A stretch of DNA of 64,000 nt from Brevibacillus_C sp046036945 (lineage in GTDB: Bacteria; Bacillota; Bacilli; Brevibacillales; Brevibacillaceae), in NCBI RefSeq assembly GCF_046036945.1, contig NZ_JBJQOQ010000014.1, positions 62,001-126,000 on the forward strand. The letters run 5' to 3'. Both the position numbers and the translations under genes were made by a program. How positions within the stretch are numbered: position 1 is the stretch's first letter; every line of letters starts with the position of its first letter. The notes beneath the pieces are model-generated. The model saw only the letters and a list, made by a program, of their open reading frames with translations, ran no database searches and was not told the origin of the DNA. Of the stretch, positions 8,698-16,854 are shown one piece after another.

Positions 8698-9827
8698 AAT
8701 CGCTCATGGAACAGATGAGGCCGATGATCATGGAGATTTTTGAACATTTGCACCAACACCCTGAAGTGAGTTGGAAGGAATACAACACGACAGAGTACAT
8801 TGCCGCCTTTTTGCGGGAAAACGGGTGCGATGCACATACATTCGACGATTGCACAGGGGTCGTCGCCGAGATCGGGGAGGGACCGTTCACGGTAGCTGTG
8901 CGGTCGGACATCGATGCGCTTTGGCAGCAGGTGGACGGAGAATTCCGCGCCAATCACTCCTGCGGCCACGACGCCCATATGACCATGGCGCTTGGCACGT
9001 TCCTGGCGCTAAAGCAGACGGGGATTCCGAGCGGCTGCAAGGTGAGGTTTATTTTTCAGCCGGCTGAGGAAAAAGGCACAGGCGCGCTAAAGATGATCGA
9101 AAAGAACGTGTTGGACGGCGTGGATTACCTCTACGGGGTTCACCTTCGTCCCGTGGAAGAAGTGCCCGACGGAAAGGCGGCGCCAGCCATCCTTCACGGA
9201 GGCTCCCAGTTCGTCAGCGGGGAAATTCACGGCAGCGACGCCCACGCGGCCAGACCGCACCAAGGCGTCAACGCTATTGAAGTAGGAGCGACCCTCGTTC
9301 AGGAACTGGGCAAGATCCACCTCAATCCGATGGTTCCGTATACGGTGAAGATGACGAGGTTTGTCGCCGGCGGTGAAAGCGGCAATATCATACCCGGCCA
9401 GGCGGAATTCAACCTGGATCTGCGGGGCCAGACCAATCAAGTGATGGATCAGCTGCTCGCGAAGGTGGAAAGAATCGTCCGGGCCGTATCCGAGATGTAC
9501 GATGTGCCGATTCCGCTTGAGCCCGGGACGAGGACCGCTGCAGCAGAAGTGAATCAGGAGGCGCAAAACCTGATGGCCGCGGCGATTCAGGAGGTTCTCG
9601 GGGAGGACAATCTCGCGGCCCCGGTCGTCACTTCCGGCGGCGAAGACTTCCACTTTTACACGTTGAAGCTTCCGCACTTAAAAGCGACCATGCTGGGGCT
9701 GGGCTGTGATTTGAAGCCGGGACTTCACCATCCGAAGATGACGTTTAACCGCGAGGCGCTGCTTGACGGCATCGAGATCCTGGCCAAAACTGTCCTCTTG
9801 ACGTTTGAAACGGGAAGGCGGGACTGA
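8694..9827 (+). CDS. M20-family N-acyl-L-amino acid amidohydrolase
   Basis: Cytoplasmic metallohydrolase of the M20D group (377 aa; YxeP/HipO/aminoacylase-like). Metal-site motifs are visible: VRSDIDAL, HSCGHDAHM, and FQPAEE with the catalytic Glu, plus a C-terminal GGEDFHFY segment. In the described NSAR pathway a member of this family releases L-amino acid from its N-succinyl form. It overlaps the regulator gene by four bases and the GNAT gene follows after two bases, so the set is translationally coupled. Confidence 0.88.
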   Translation: MKSLMEQMRPMIMEIFEHLHQHPEVSWKEYNTTEYIAAFLRENGCDAHTFDDCTGVVAEIGEGPFTVAVRSDIDALWQQVDGEFRANHSCGHDAHMTMALGTFLALKQTGIPSGCKVRFIFQPAEEKGTGALKMIEKNVLDGVDYLYGVHLRPVEEVPDGKAAPAILHGGSQFVSGEIHGSDAHAARPHQGVNAIEVGATLVQELGKIHLNPMVPYTVKMTRFVAGGESGNIIPGQAEFNLDLRGQTNQVMDQLLAKVERIVRAVSEMYDVPIPLEPGTRTAAAEVNQEAQNLMAAAIQEVLGEDNLAAPVVTSGGEDFHFYTLKLPHLKATMLGLGCDLKPGLHHPKMTFNREALLDGIEILAKTVLLTFETGRRD

Positions 9828-9829
9828 AC

Positions 9830-10678
9830 ATGGGCGATACGTATCGGCTAAAGCTGCTGCAGACCATCGATGAATTGCAGGAAGTACAGCAGCTGGAGCG
9901 AGAGGTTTGGCAAATGGACCCGATCCCTGTTCATCAGACGCTGACAGCGATCAAGAACGGCGGGATGATCCTGGGCGGCTTTGACCAAGACAAACTGGTC
10001 GGCTTTAACTACGGATTTTCCGGTTTCGCCGGCGGCAAGGTGCATCTCTGTTCGCATATGCTGGGCATCCTTCCCGCTTATCGCGGGCGCGGTTTGGGTG
10101 AGGCGCTGAAATGGGGACAGCGGGAATGGGCGCTGGCCCAAGGGTATCGTCTGATCACCTGGACGTTCGACCCGCTGGAGAGTGTAAATGGTTACCTCAA
10201 CTTCAGCAAGCTGCGCGGGATCAGCCAGACGTATGTGCGCGATTGTTACGGCAGCATGTCGGATGCCTTGAATCAGGGCTTGCCCTCAGACCGCCTGTTG
10301 GTCGAATGGTGGATTGAAAGTCCGCATGTCCAAGCGAGACAGGAGATTCCCCAAGCGGATGAGTCCGACCTGCAGACGATCGACTGGAAGCTCAATGAAC
10401 AGGGGTATCCGTATCTGCAAGATGATGTTGTCACCGAAGTCCATCTGGATAAAGAGGCGGCATACATCCCCATTCCCGTTCAGTTCCAGCAGTTGAAGCG
10501 GACCGACTTTGCACTGGCGCTGGACTGGCGCTTGAAAACAAGGGCTCTCTTGGAGGCGCTGTTTGCCCAAGGTTACGCGGCGGCGGGGGTTGTACGGCTG
10601 CCAGGACAACCCGTTCAGTATTATGCAGCCGTAAAACGAGACAGGCTGTCCATTGATTTTGCCGCCAATACACTGTAG
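9830..10678 (+). CDS. GNAT N-acyltransferase (candidate D-amino acid N-succinyltransferase)
   Basis: 282-aa GNAT-superfamily protein. The acyl-CoA binding fold is N-terminal (about residues 1-160; HMLGILPAYRGRGLGEALKWG carries the R/Q-x-x-G-x-G/A loop). The long C-terminal extension is typical of the group that sits beside MenC-like racemases. In Geobacillus kaustophilus a GNAT in this setting was described as succinyl-CoA:D-amino acid N-succinyltransferase. Here it lies between the M20 hydrolase and the NSAR-like gene, which supports the same role; the acyl donor itself cannot be read from sequence. Confidence 0.75.
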   Translation: MGDTYRLKLLQTIDELQEVQQLEREVWQMDPIPVHQTLTAIKNGGMILGGFDQDKLVGFNYGFSGFAGGKVHLCSHMLGILPAYRGRGLGEALKWGQREWALAQGYRLITWTFDPLESVNGYLNFSKLRGISQTYVRDCYGSMSDALNQGLPSDRLLVEWWIESPHVQARQEIPQADESDLQTIDWKLNEQGYPYLQDDVVTEVHLDKEAAYIPIPVQFQQLKRTDFALALDWRLKTRALLEALFAQGYAAAGVVRLPGQPVQYYAAVKRDRLSIDFAANTL

Positions 10679-10697
10679 AAGAAAGGAAGACACAGCC

Positions 10698-11807
10698 ATG
10701 AAACTGGATGCGATAACGCTGAGAAGGATGAGAATGGAGTTAAAGGCGCCATTTACGACAAGTTTTGGGACGTTCCTGCAAAAAGATTTTATCCTGGTGG
10801 AGATCCGGGATCAGGAGGGAACCTGCGGCTGGGCAGAGTCAGTGGCATTTGCCGCGCCTTGGTACAACGAGGAGACGCTGGAGACCAACTGGCATATCAT
10901 GAAGGATTTTCTCATTCCGCTGTTGTTTGAAACGCCCATCGCCCATCCGGATGAAGTATCCCGGCGCTTTGCTCATATTCGCCGGAATAACATGGCCAAA
11001 GCTGCTCTGGAGGGGGCGGTATGGGATTTGTACGCCAAGCGGCAAAACATCTCGCTGGCAAAGGCTCTCGGCGGAGAGAGAACAGAGATTGAAGTGGGCA
11101 TCAGCATCGGGATCCAAAAATCCGTAAAGGATCTGCTTGCGCTGATCGATCAATACGTAAGCGAAGGGTATCGCCGGATGAAAGTAAAAATCAAGCCGGG
11201 CTGGGATGTAGACGTCATGGCAGAAGTGCGCCGCCAATTCCCGGACATTCTGCTGATGGCCGATGCCAACTCGGCTTACACCATGGAGCAGGCGGACAGG
11301 TTGAAAGAGCTGGATGCGTTTAACCTGATGATGATCGAGCAGCCGTTGGCCTCTGACGATATCGTTGACCACGCACAACTGCAGCGTCAACTCATCACGC
11401 CGATCTGTCTCGACGAGAGCATTCACTCCGTGGAGGACGCGAGGAAGGCGATCGAACTCGGAAGCTGCAAAATCATCAATATCAAGATCGGCCGGGTCGG
11501 CGGACTGACAGAATCGAAGAAAATCCACGACCTCTGCGCGCAGCACAACATACCGGTCTGGTGCGGCGGAATGCTGGAATCCGGCGTTGGCCGGGCGCAC
11601 AATATCGCGCTTACCACCCTGTCCAACTTTACGATGCCAGGCGATACGGCAGCGTCGTCGCGCTATTGGGACAGAGACATTATCGATCCTGAAGTAACGG
11701 TGGAAAACGGAGTGATACGCGTTCCCGAGCGGCGGGGGATCGGCTATGAACCGAACCGTGACGCTATTGACCTCTTTACCTTAGCCAGCCAGACATTTCG
11801 CCCCTAG
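10698..11807 (+). CDS. N-succinylamino acid racemase / o-succinylbenzoate synthase (enolase superfamily)
   Basis: 369 aa from the ATG at 10698 (GAAAGGAAGA upstream; an earlier in-frame start at 10653 overlaps the GNAT end and lacks a site). Enolase-superfamily catalytic residues are all present: K162-x-K164, metal ligands D189 (MADAN), E214 (IEQP) and D239 (CLDES), and the opposite base K263 (NIKIGRVGG). These are the MenC/NSAR positions. The operon partners (M20 hydrolase, GNAT) favour racemisation of N-succinyl amino acids over menaquinone synthesis, since no other men gene is near. An OSBS side activity is likely in this family. Confidence 0.85.
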   Translation: MKLDAITLRRMRMELKAPFTTSFGTFLQKDFILVEIRDQEGTCGWAESVAFAAPWYNEETLETNWHIMKDFLIPLLFETPIAHPDEVSRRFAHIRRNNMAKAALEGAVWDLYAKRQNISLAKALGGERTEIEVGISIGIQKSVKDLLALIDQYVSEGYRRMKVKIKPGWDVDVMAEVRRQFPDILLMADANSAYTMEQADRLKELDAFNLMMIEQPLASDDIVDHAQLQRQLITPICLDESIHSVEDARKAIELGSCKIINIKIGRVGGLTESKKIHDLCAQHNIPVWCGGMLESGVGRAHNIALTTLSNFTMPGDTAASSRYWDRDIIDPEVTVENGVIRVPERRGIGYEPNRDAIDLFTLASQTFRP

Positions 11808-11811
11808 TATA

Positions 11812-11858
11812 CCGGAGAAGGCTGTCCATTCCCTGAGGGGAGATAGCCTTCTCCCCGG
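11812..11858. terminator. hairpin after the racemase operon
   Basis: Arms GGAGAAGGCT (11814-11823) and AGCCTTCTCC (11844-11853). There is no proper T run after it, so termination may be partial and YkvI-like expression may be coupled. Confidence 0.5.
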
Positions 11859-11891
11859 ATTCTATCATCAATAGATATCAAGGAGGATTTT

Positions 11892-12965
11892 ATGCGGCAG
11901 AGCTTACAAATCGCAGGTGCTTTTGTTGGATTGATTGTCGGAGCAGGGTTTGCTTCGGGACAAGAAGTGCTCCAGTTCTTTACCAGTTTTGGACTGGCCG
12001 GGATGGCAGGCACGCTGATCGCGACTGCGCTTTTTGCTTTTCTCGGGATGCAGATTGCCCAGCTTGGAAACCGGCTTCAGACGAAATCCCACAAAGAAGT
12101 GATCAACCATATTTGCGGCCGTTACCTAGGGATTGCAGTAGATATCGTCATTACCTTTTTCCTGTTCGGGGTAACGGTCGTCATGATGGCGGGCAGCGGA
12201 TCCCTGTTTGAACAGCAATTCGGGATGCCCAGCTACCTGGGAAGCATCTTCATGGTAGTAGTCACGATTTTAACTGTTTGCCTAAATATTCGGAAAATTA
12301 TTACTCTGATGGGCATGTTTACTCCGGTTTTAATGGCCGTCGTTGTGATTCTCGCCATTTATTCTCTTTCTTCGATGGACGCCAGCTTCTCTGAACTGAA
12401 TCAGTTCGCCGACCCTCAGGCAGCGGCAGCCTCCAACTGGGCATTAGGCTCCTTCCTGTACGTGTCCTACAACATCGCGGCAGGGGTCGCGATGCTGGCA
12501 GTCATCAGCACGACCGCAAAAAACAGCAAACAGGCGGGTATGGGCGGCTTGCTGGGCGGTCTGGGCCTTGGACTGCTGATTATCCTGATCAATCTCGGAA
12601 TCTTTTCCAAGTTTGATCAGGTAAAAGATGTGGACTTGCCCACTCTGGCCCTGGCCGGCCACATTTCTCCTCTGTTGTCCGGGATTATGTCGATCGTCTT
12701 GCTGGGGATGATCTACAATACGGCAGTTGGCATGCTCTATTCCTTTACGGTCCGGTTTGTGCAGCCTGAACACCCCAGATTCAAGCTGTCGATTATCGGT
12801 TTTGGCATTCTTTCTTTTGTCGCCAGCCTGGCCGGTTTTACCAAGCTGGTCGGGACGGTTTACCCGCTGATGGGCTACCTCGGCTTTGTGCTGATCGCGG
12901 CAACCGTAGTGGCATGGTTTCGCGGAAGGGCTGCGAAGCAAACGGGGCAGACGGGAGCGTTGTAG
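11892..12965 (+). CDS. YkvI-like APC-fold membrane transporter
   Basis: 357-aa integral membrane protein with about ten hydrophobic helices. It starts LQIAGAFVGLIVGAGFASGQE, the family's N-terminal signature with a helix-breaking GAGFASG segment like those in APC/LeuT-fold transporters. AAGGAGG precedes the ATG. The family has no secure substrate. Its place after the D-amino acid set suggests an amino acid or related compound, but this is only context. It ends with its own terminator at 13051. Confidence 0.8.
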   Translation: MRQSLQIAGAFVGLIVGAGFASGQEVLQFFTSFGLAGMAGTLIATALFAFLGMQIAQLGNRLQTKSHKEVINHICGRYLGIAVDIVITFFLFGVTVVMMAGSGSLFEQQFGMPSYLGSIFMVVVTILTVCLNIRKIITLMGMFTPVLMAVVVILAIYSLSSMDASFSELNQFADPQAAAASNWALGSFLYVSYNIAAGVAMLAVISTTAKNSKQAGMGGLLGGLGLGLLIILINLGIFSKFDQVKDVDLPTLALAGHISPLLSGIMSIVLLGMIYNTAVGMLYSFTVRFVQPEHPRFKLSIIGFGILSFVASLAGFTKLVGTVYPLMGYLGFVLIAATVVAWFRGRAAKQTGQTGAL

Positions 12966-13048
12966 TCGGTAAAGCTTACATGTACGACAAGCACTTTCAG
13001 CTCTCTTCACAGATATCGCATCCGAATTTGATTCGGCTGAACAGAAAA

Positions 13049-13092
13049 AACAGGCATGATCACACCCCGATCATCTGCCTGTTTTTTTTTCG
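13049..13092 (+). terminator. intrinsic terminator after the YkvI-like gene
   Basis: Arms CAGGCATGAT and ATCATCTGCCTG with a short loop and a run of nine T. Confidence 0.85.
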
Positions 13093-13097
13093 CCGGA

Positions 13098-13147
13098 TTG
13101 ACAAATCGGTTCTTCTCTTGTATGGTTAGTTACATGAGTAATTAACC
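13098..13147 (+). promoter_or_regulatory. promoter with overlapping GntR operator
   Basis: -35 TTGACA (13098-13103) and -10 TATGGT (13121-13126), 17-base spacer. A 24-base palindrome (13124-13147) with arms GGTTAGTTAC and GTAATTAACC (9 of 10 pairs) around ATGA covers the -10 end and start site. It is the expected place for autorepression by the GntR protein at 13165. Confidence 0.75.
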
Positions 13148-13164
13148 AATATGGTGGTGGAGAG

Positions 13165-13536
13165 ATGGGACTTTTAATTGATGACAGCCGCCCGATTTTC
13201 GTACAAATTGCCGAGCGGATCGAAGACGACATCATTGAAGGCGGTCTGCCCGAAGAATCGCAGGTCCCTTCAACGAATCAGTTCGCGGCTTTTTACCAGA
13301 TCAATCCGGCGACAGCAGCAAAAGGGGTAAATCTTCTGGTAGATCAAGGGATTTTGTATAAAAAGCGGGGGATCGGCATGTTTGTGGCAACAGGTGCGCG
13401 TGCAGTGTTAATCGAGAAACGCAAGGAGCAGTTTTTCGAACAGTACGTCATAACGATGATTCGCGAGGCAGAGAAGCTGGGGATTACGACAGAACAGTTG
13501 ATGGATATGATCCGGAAAGGAGAACAAGCGCGATGA
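13165..13536 (+). CDS. GntR-family regulator, YtrA type
   Basis: 123-aa repressor with a winged helix (about residues 10-80; YQINPATAAKGVNLLVDQGI) and only a short dimerisation tail, which is the YtrA subfamily layout. It opens the IFVQIAERIEDDII motif of that group. It is followed with ATGA overlap by an ABC ATPase and a membrane subunit, the usual YtrA operon arrangement, generally linked to cell-wall-active antibiotic stress. A strong promoter/operator lies upstream. Confidence 0.9.
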   Translation: MGLLIDDSRPIFVQIAERIEDDIIEGGLPEESQVPSTNQFAAFYQINPATAAKGVNLLVDQGILYKKRGIGMFVATGARAVLIEKRKEQFFEQYVITMIREAEKLGITTEQLMDMIRKGEQAR

Positions 13537-14426
13537 GCCATGTAGTCGAGGTAAACCGGTTGACAAAGTCGTACGGAAAGGTAACGGCGGTTGTTGATGT
13601 CAGCTTTTCGTTGGAGGAAGGGAAAATTTACGGATTGCTGGGGCGGAACGGAGCCGGCAAAACGACGATCATGCAAATGATCACAGCCCAGCTCTTAGCC
13701 ACGAGCGGGGAATTGAACGTATTCGGGGAAAATCCTTATGAGAACAACCGGGTGCTTAGCAAAATATGTTTCATCAAGGAAAGCCAGAAGTATCCCGAAA
13801 CTTTTCGTATTGTCGACGTGCTGGAAGTAGCCGCTTTGTTCTTTCCGAATTGGGATCGGGACTACGCATACTCGCTGATCGAGGATTTCCGGCTGCCGTT
13901 GAAACGGAGAATGAAGAAGTTGTCCAGGGGGATGCTTTCCGCTGTGGGCATTGTCGTAGGGCTTGCCAGCAGGGCTCCGCTAACGATCTTCGACGAGCCG
14001 TATCTGGGCCTTGACGCCGTATCCAGGAACATGTTTTACGACCTGTTGATCGAGGATTACGCAGCTTATCCGCGCACCATCATCCTATCGACGCATCTGA
14101 TCGACGAAGTCAGCCAGATTCTGGAGCACGTCCTGGTCATTGATCAAGGCAAGCTGATTCTCAATGAAAATGCAGAGGCGATGCGCGGGCGTGCGATCAC
14201 TGTCGTCGGCCCCATGTCAAAGGTTGATGTCTTCACGGCGGGCAGGGAGGTCATCTGCCGCGAACCGTTTGGCGGTCTCGCTTCGGCGACTGTATGGGGA
14301 AGCCTGGACAGGGAAGACAAAAAGCAAGCCGGCGAGTTGGGACTGGAACTCGCGGCAGTATCGTTGCAGCAGTTAATCGTCCACCTTACCCGTGAAAAAA
14401 CCGAACGAAAGGCGGCAATCCAATGA
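13533..14426 (+). CDS. ABC transporter ATPase (YtrB-like)
   Basis: 297-aa ATP-binding protein. Walker A is GRNGAGKTT; a CcmA/BcrA-type signature LSRGMLSAVGIVVGLA (note LSRG, not LSGG); Walker B LTIFDEPYLGLD; switch His STHLIDE. The C-terminal ~80 residues are an exporter-type extension. It overlaps its regulator and its membrane partner by four bases each. Confidence 0.9.
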   Translation: MSHVVEVNRLTKSYGKVTAVVDVSFSLEEGKIYGLLGRNGAGKTTIMQMITAQLLATSGELNVFGENPYENNRVLSKICFIKESQKYPETFRIVDVLEVAALFFPNWDRDYAYSLIEDFRLPLKRRMKKLSRGMLSAVGIVVGLASRAPLTIFDEPYLGLDAVSRNMFYDLLIEDYAAYPRTIILSTHLIDEVSQILEHVLVIDQGKLILNENAEAMRGRAITVVGPMSKVDVFTAGREVICREPFGGLASATVWGSLDREDKKQAGELGLELAAVSLQQLIVHLTREKTERKAAIQ

Positions 14427-15112
14427 ACCCGATCAGTAATGTGATAAAAATGCATCTCAGGGATAAGACGATGTGGTTCTTTGTTCCGTGGTTCATTTTA
14501 TTTTCCAGCTTCTTAATAAATCTTTTCATCGGCTATTTCTTCGGGGGAAAAGAGCCGATCTATACCGGGGGAATCGCCTCTATCTACATTTATATGTTTA
14601 TTGTAGGAACGATAATCTTGACCCATACATTTCCCTTCGCGCTTGGCTTTAGCATTCGGAGAACGGATTACTTTCTGGGCACCTCCGGGATGGCTGTTGC
14701 GGTCAGCGCAGTTACGGCGATCCTGTTCTATCTGCTCTCGATCGCGGAGAGACTGACAGGGGATTGGGGAGTAAATTTACACTTTTTTCACTTGCCCTAT
14801 TTGAATGATGGGTCAGCCATTCAACAACTGGGAGTCTATTTTATCTTGATGCTGCACATGTATTTTCTCGGGTTTGCCATATCCAGCATCCATCGGCGGT
14901 TCGGTCGCTACGGCATGTTCGCTTTTTTCATCGCGGTTATTCTTGTCCTGAGCGTTGTTGGATATATGTGCACGTATTATCATTGGTGGGGCGATATTTT
15001 CGGCTGGCTGGTTCACCATTCCGCAGCCCAAATTGCCTTGTGGATGGTGCCGTTGATCCTCGTTTATATGCTTGTGTCGTACCTCATGCTCCGCAAAGCG
15101 ACTGTACGCTAG
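14423..15112 (+). CDS. membrane subunit of the YtrA-type ABC system
   Basis: 229-aa hydrophobic protein with about six membrane helices, at the position of the ABC-2-type membrane partner of the preceding ATPase. Overlap with the ATPase stop is ATGA. I recognise no more specific family motif. A terminator at 15122 closes the operon. Confidence 0.75.
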   Translation: MNPISNVIKMHLRDKTMWFFVPWFILFSSFLINLFIGYFFGGKEPIYTGGIASIYIYMFIVGTIILTHTFPFALGFSIRRTDYFLGTSGMAVAVSAVTAILFYLLSIAERLTGDWGVNLHFFHLPYLNDGSAIQQLGVYFILMLHMYFLGFAISSIHRRFGRYGMFAFFIAVILVLSVVGYMCTYYHWWGDIFGWLVHHSAAQIALWMVPLILVYMLVSYLMLRKATVR

Positions 15113-15121
15113 CTGTCCTTT

Positions 15122-15152
15122 GCCGTCCGGGATGATCCGGGCGGCTTTTTTC
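15122..15152 (+). terminator. intrinsic terminator of the YtrA-type operon
   Basis: Arms GCCGTCCGG and CCGGGCGGC around GATGAT, then six T. Confidence 0.85.
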
Positions 15153-15222
15153 GTTGCGGGAGTTGGAGGGATTCCCGCCTTCCATTGAGACGGTTTTTGT
15201 AAGAGCCAGGAAAATGGGTGTT

Positions 15223-15254
15223 TGTAACAGTATCCGACATACGGCTATGTTACA
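15223..15254 (+). promoter_or_regulatory. inverted repeat over a putative promoter of the Cys-rich peptide
   Basis: Arms TGTAACA (15223-15229) and TGTTACA (15248-15254), 18 bases apart. They coincide with a weak promoter (TTGTAA at 15222, TATGTT at 15246). The distance to the peptide start is about 118 bases. Confidence 0.4.
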
Positions 15255-15371
15255 TAAATCTATTGTAGGCTTTGTGGAAATACCTTGGCCCCCATTCAAG
15301 GCGTGAGCGGATCATCCTCACATGGCTTTTCTGTCCTGTTCTATGTACGAACAAGTAGGAGGTGAAAACGA

Positions 15372-15617
15372 GTGGATGAATTCAAGAAGGACCTCAAACA
15401 GTTGAAGGTAGCTGATTTTAAGGCAAGCGGAATCAACTCCTGGAACAATCCGAGCAAAACCGACACGAAACTGGTTCAATGGTGCAGTTGTTCTTCGTTT
15501 TGCAGTTGCGGTTTTTGCAGCTGCGGTTTTTGCAGCTGCGGCTTCTGCAGCTGCGGTTTCTGCAGTTGCGGTTTTTGCAGATGCGGCAGATGCGGTTTTT
15601 GCAGCCGCTGCAGATGA
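15372..15617 (+). CDS. Cys-rich repeat peptide, candidate RiPP precursor (heterocycloanthracin-like)
   Basis: 81-aa peptide. The N-terminal ~36 residues are a charged, Cys-free leader (MDEFKKDLKQLKVADFKASG...). Residues 38-81 then contain 17 Cys, including five perfect CSCGF units encoded by a 15-base DNA repeat whose copies differ at silent sites. The start is GTG with AGGAGG nine bases upstream. A leader plus repeated Cys-x-x core is the layout of the heterocycloanthracin/sonorensin bacteriocin precursors, whose Cys and Ser are turned into azoles by a cyclodehydratase. No such modifying enzyme is in the window. Alternatives are a metal-binding or spore-coat-type peptide. Strong terminator after it; monocistronic. 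Confidence 0.75.
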   Translation: MDEFKKDLKQLKVADFKASGINSWNNPSKTDTKLVQWCSCSSFCSCGFCSCGFCSCGFCSCGFCSCGFCRCGRCGFCSRCR

Positions 15618-15690
15618 TAGTCACGGATTCATTCAGAAGAGAGGCGTTTCCTGCTTGTTGAGTCTTCAGCTTGCAGGGAGCGCCTTAAGA

Positions 15691-15737
15691 GAACCACCCC
15701 GCGTGACCTCTTGTGAGGCTGTCGGGGTGGTTTTTTA
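15691..15737 (+). terminator. intrinsic terminator of the Cys-rich peptide gene
   Basis: Arms AACCACCCCG and CGGGGTGGTT, then TTTTATT. Confidence 0.85.
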
Positions 15738-15767
15738 TTGTCAATTAATTTGTGTGACAATGTACCT

Positions 15768-15795
15768 TGTCTGACACAGTAATATGTGTTACAGT
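15768..15795 (+). promoter_or_regulatory. putative PadR promoter with imperfect palindrome
   Basis: Weak -35 TTGTCT (15768) and -10 TACAGT (15790). An imperfect palindrome CTGACACA...TGTGTTACAG (15771-15794) covers both; it is a plausible autoregulatory PadR site. Confidence 0.4.
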
Positions 15796-15817
15796 ATACG
15801 TGGCAAGGATGGGGGGC

Positions 15818-16183
15818 ATGGGCAGATTGAACGAGTCATCCTACAGCAGTGATTTGGTGCGGGGAAGCATTGATACGATTATCTTGCGGGTGCTTCTTCA
15901 AGGAGACAATTACGGCTATCAAATCATTAAGGAAATCTATGAGAAAAGCAATCATCTGTTTGAATTAAAAGAACCGACGCTTTATTCGAGTCTTCGCCGC
16001 CTGGAAAAACAACAGATGATCGAATCGTACTGGGGCGAGGAGACGCAGGGCGGCCGCAGGAAATACTACAGGATTACCCGGGCGGGCAGAGAGATGTACC
16101 TGCAAAACTGTGAAGCATGGCGGGCGGCAAGGGATATGATAGACCGCCTGATCGATTACCGAAAGGAAGGGGAGCCTGTGTGA
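15818..16183 (+). CDS. PadR-family transcriptional regulator
   Basis: About 121 aa from the ATG at 15818 (ATG 15809 is the alternative; the frame is open back to 15767, but that would put the promoter inside the gene). The PadR winged helix is clear: SSDLVRGSIDTIIL, GYQIIKEIYEKS, ELKEPTLYSSLRRLE, GGRRKYYRIT. It is co-translated with the next gene, since the GTG start of that gene overlaps this stop. Such PadR genes usually repress the membrane protein genes behind them. Confidence 0.88.
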   Translation: MGRLNESSYSSDLVRGSIDTIILRVLLQGDNYGYQIIKEIYEKSNHLFELKEPTLYSSLRRLEKQQMIESYWGEETQGGRRKYYRITRAGREMYLQNCEAWRAARDMIDRLIDYRKEGEPV

Positions 16184-16854
16184 AAGAGCTGGAGGAATAC
16201 GTCGCCGGATTGTTTGCCGGCTATCCGGTGACAAGCGAGATCAAGGAACTGAAGAGCGAGATCCTGAGCAATCTGGAAGCCAAAGTGACGGATTACATGC
16301 AGGATGGAATGACGTACGAGGAAGCGGTCATTCGCGCCACCAAGAGCATCGACTCGATTGACTTCCTGATTGACGGACATCAGCGGGTGCATTTATATCG
16401 GTTCAGCTTGGAGCTTGTCCAGATGGCATTGCTCTTTGTCCTGGTTGCCTGGATCGTAACCATTCCGCTGCGGATTGTATGGACGGGCATATGGGTGAAC
16501 GGCCTGTTTACATTGGCTGTCGCGGCATGCGGTTTGATCTACATGATCCTGTTGGCGCTGAAAAACAGCAGATTTGCCAATGCCGTTGCATCGGTGGATT
16601 TAGTCAAGCTGGGGAAATGGAGAAAAGCAGTCTGGATGCTGTGGGGAATCTACATCCTGGTGATGACGGCGTTTACGGCAGCGGTGAAATTCGGAAGCAA
16701 TGTGTGGTTTGGACGTGCGATCCAGATCGATGGACCCTACCAATTTGCTGTTGTTTCACTAGACTTTGCTCTGCCTTTTCTATCGATAATCGTGCCCATC
16801 ATCTTTCATCAGGCACGGATCCTGGCAGAAAAATACGAGGTGAATGCTTCGTGA
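16180..16854 (+). CDS. membrane protein with permease-prefix domain
   Basis: 224 aa from GTG 16180, overlapping the PadR stop, with GAAAGGAAGG upstream. Residues 1-70 form the helical amphipathic prefix domain found beside PadR regulators (LEEYVAGLFAGYPVTSEI, then a YEEAVIRATKSI segment). About four to five membrane helices follow. The exact function is unknown. The next gene starts at GTGA over this stop. Confidence 0.78.
   Translation: MKELEEYVAGLFAGYPVTSEIKELKSEILSNLEAKVTDYMQDGMTYEEAVIRATKSIDSIDFLIDGHQRVHLYRFSLELVQMALLFVLVAWIVTIPLRIVWTGIWVNGLFTLAVAACGLIYMILLALKNSRFANAVASVDLVKLGKWRKAVWMLWGIYILVMTAFTAAVKFGSNVWFGRAIQIDGPYQFAVVSLDFALPFLSIIVPIIFHQARILAEKYEVNAS

Noticed and set aside
15500..15600. 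Short repeats as a CRISPR array
   Set aside because: The 15-base units are contiguous and in frame, with no spacers.
15433..15624. Antisense Cys-rich reading frame over the peptide repeats
   Set aside because: It is the mirror of the + strand repeats (GCA/TGC content gives Cys in both directions) and lacks a ribosome binding site; leader, start and terminator all belong to the + strand gene.
16479..16850. Long upstream extension of the DUF4825-like gene
   Set aside because: It runs out of frame over the permease-prefix gene; GTG 16851 has the site and gives a proper membrane signal.
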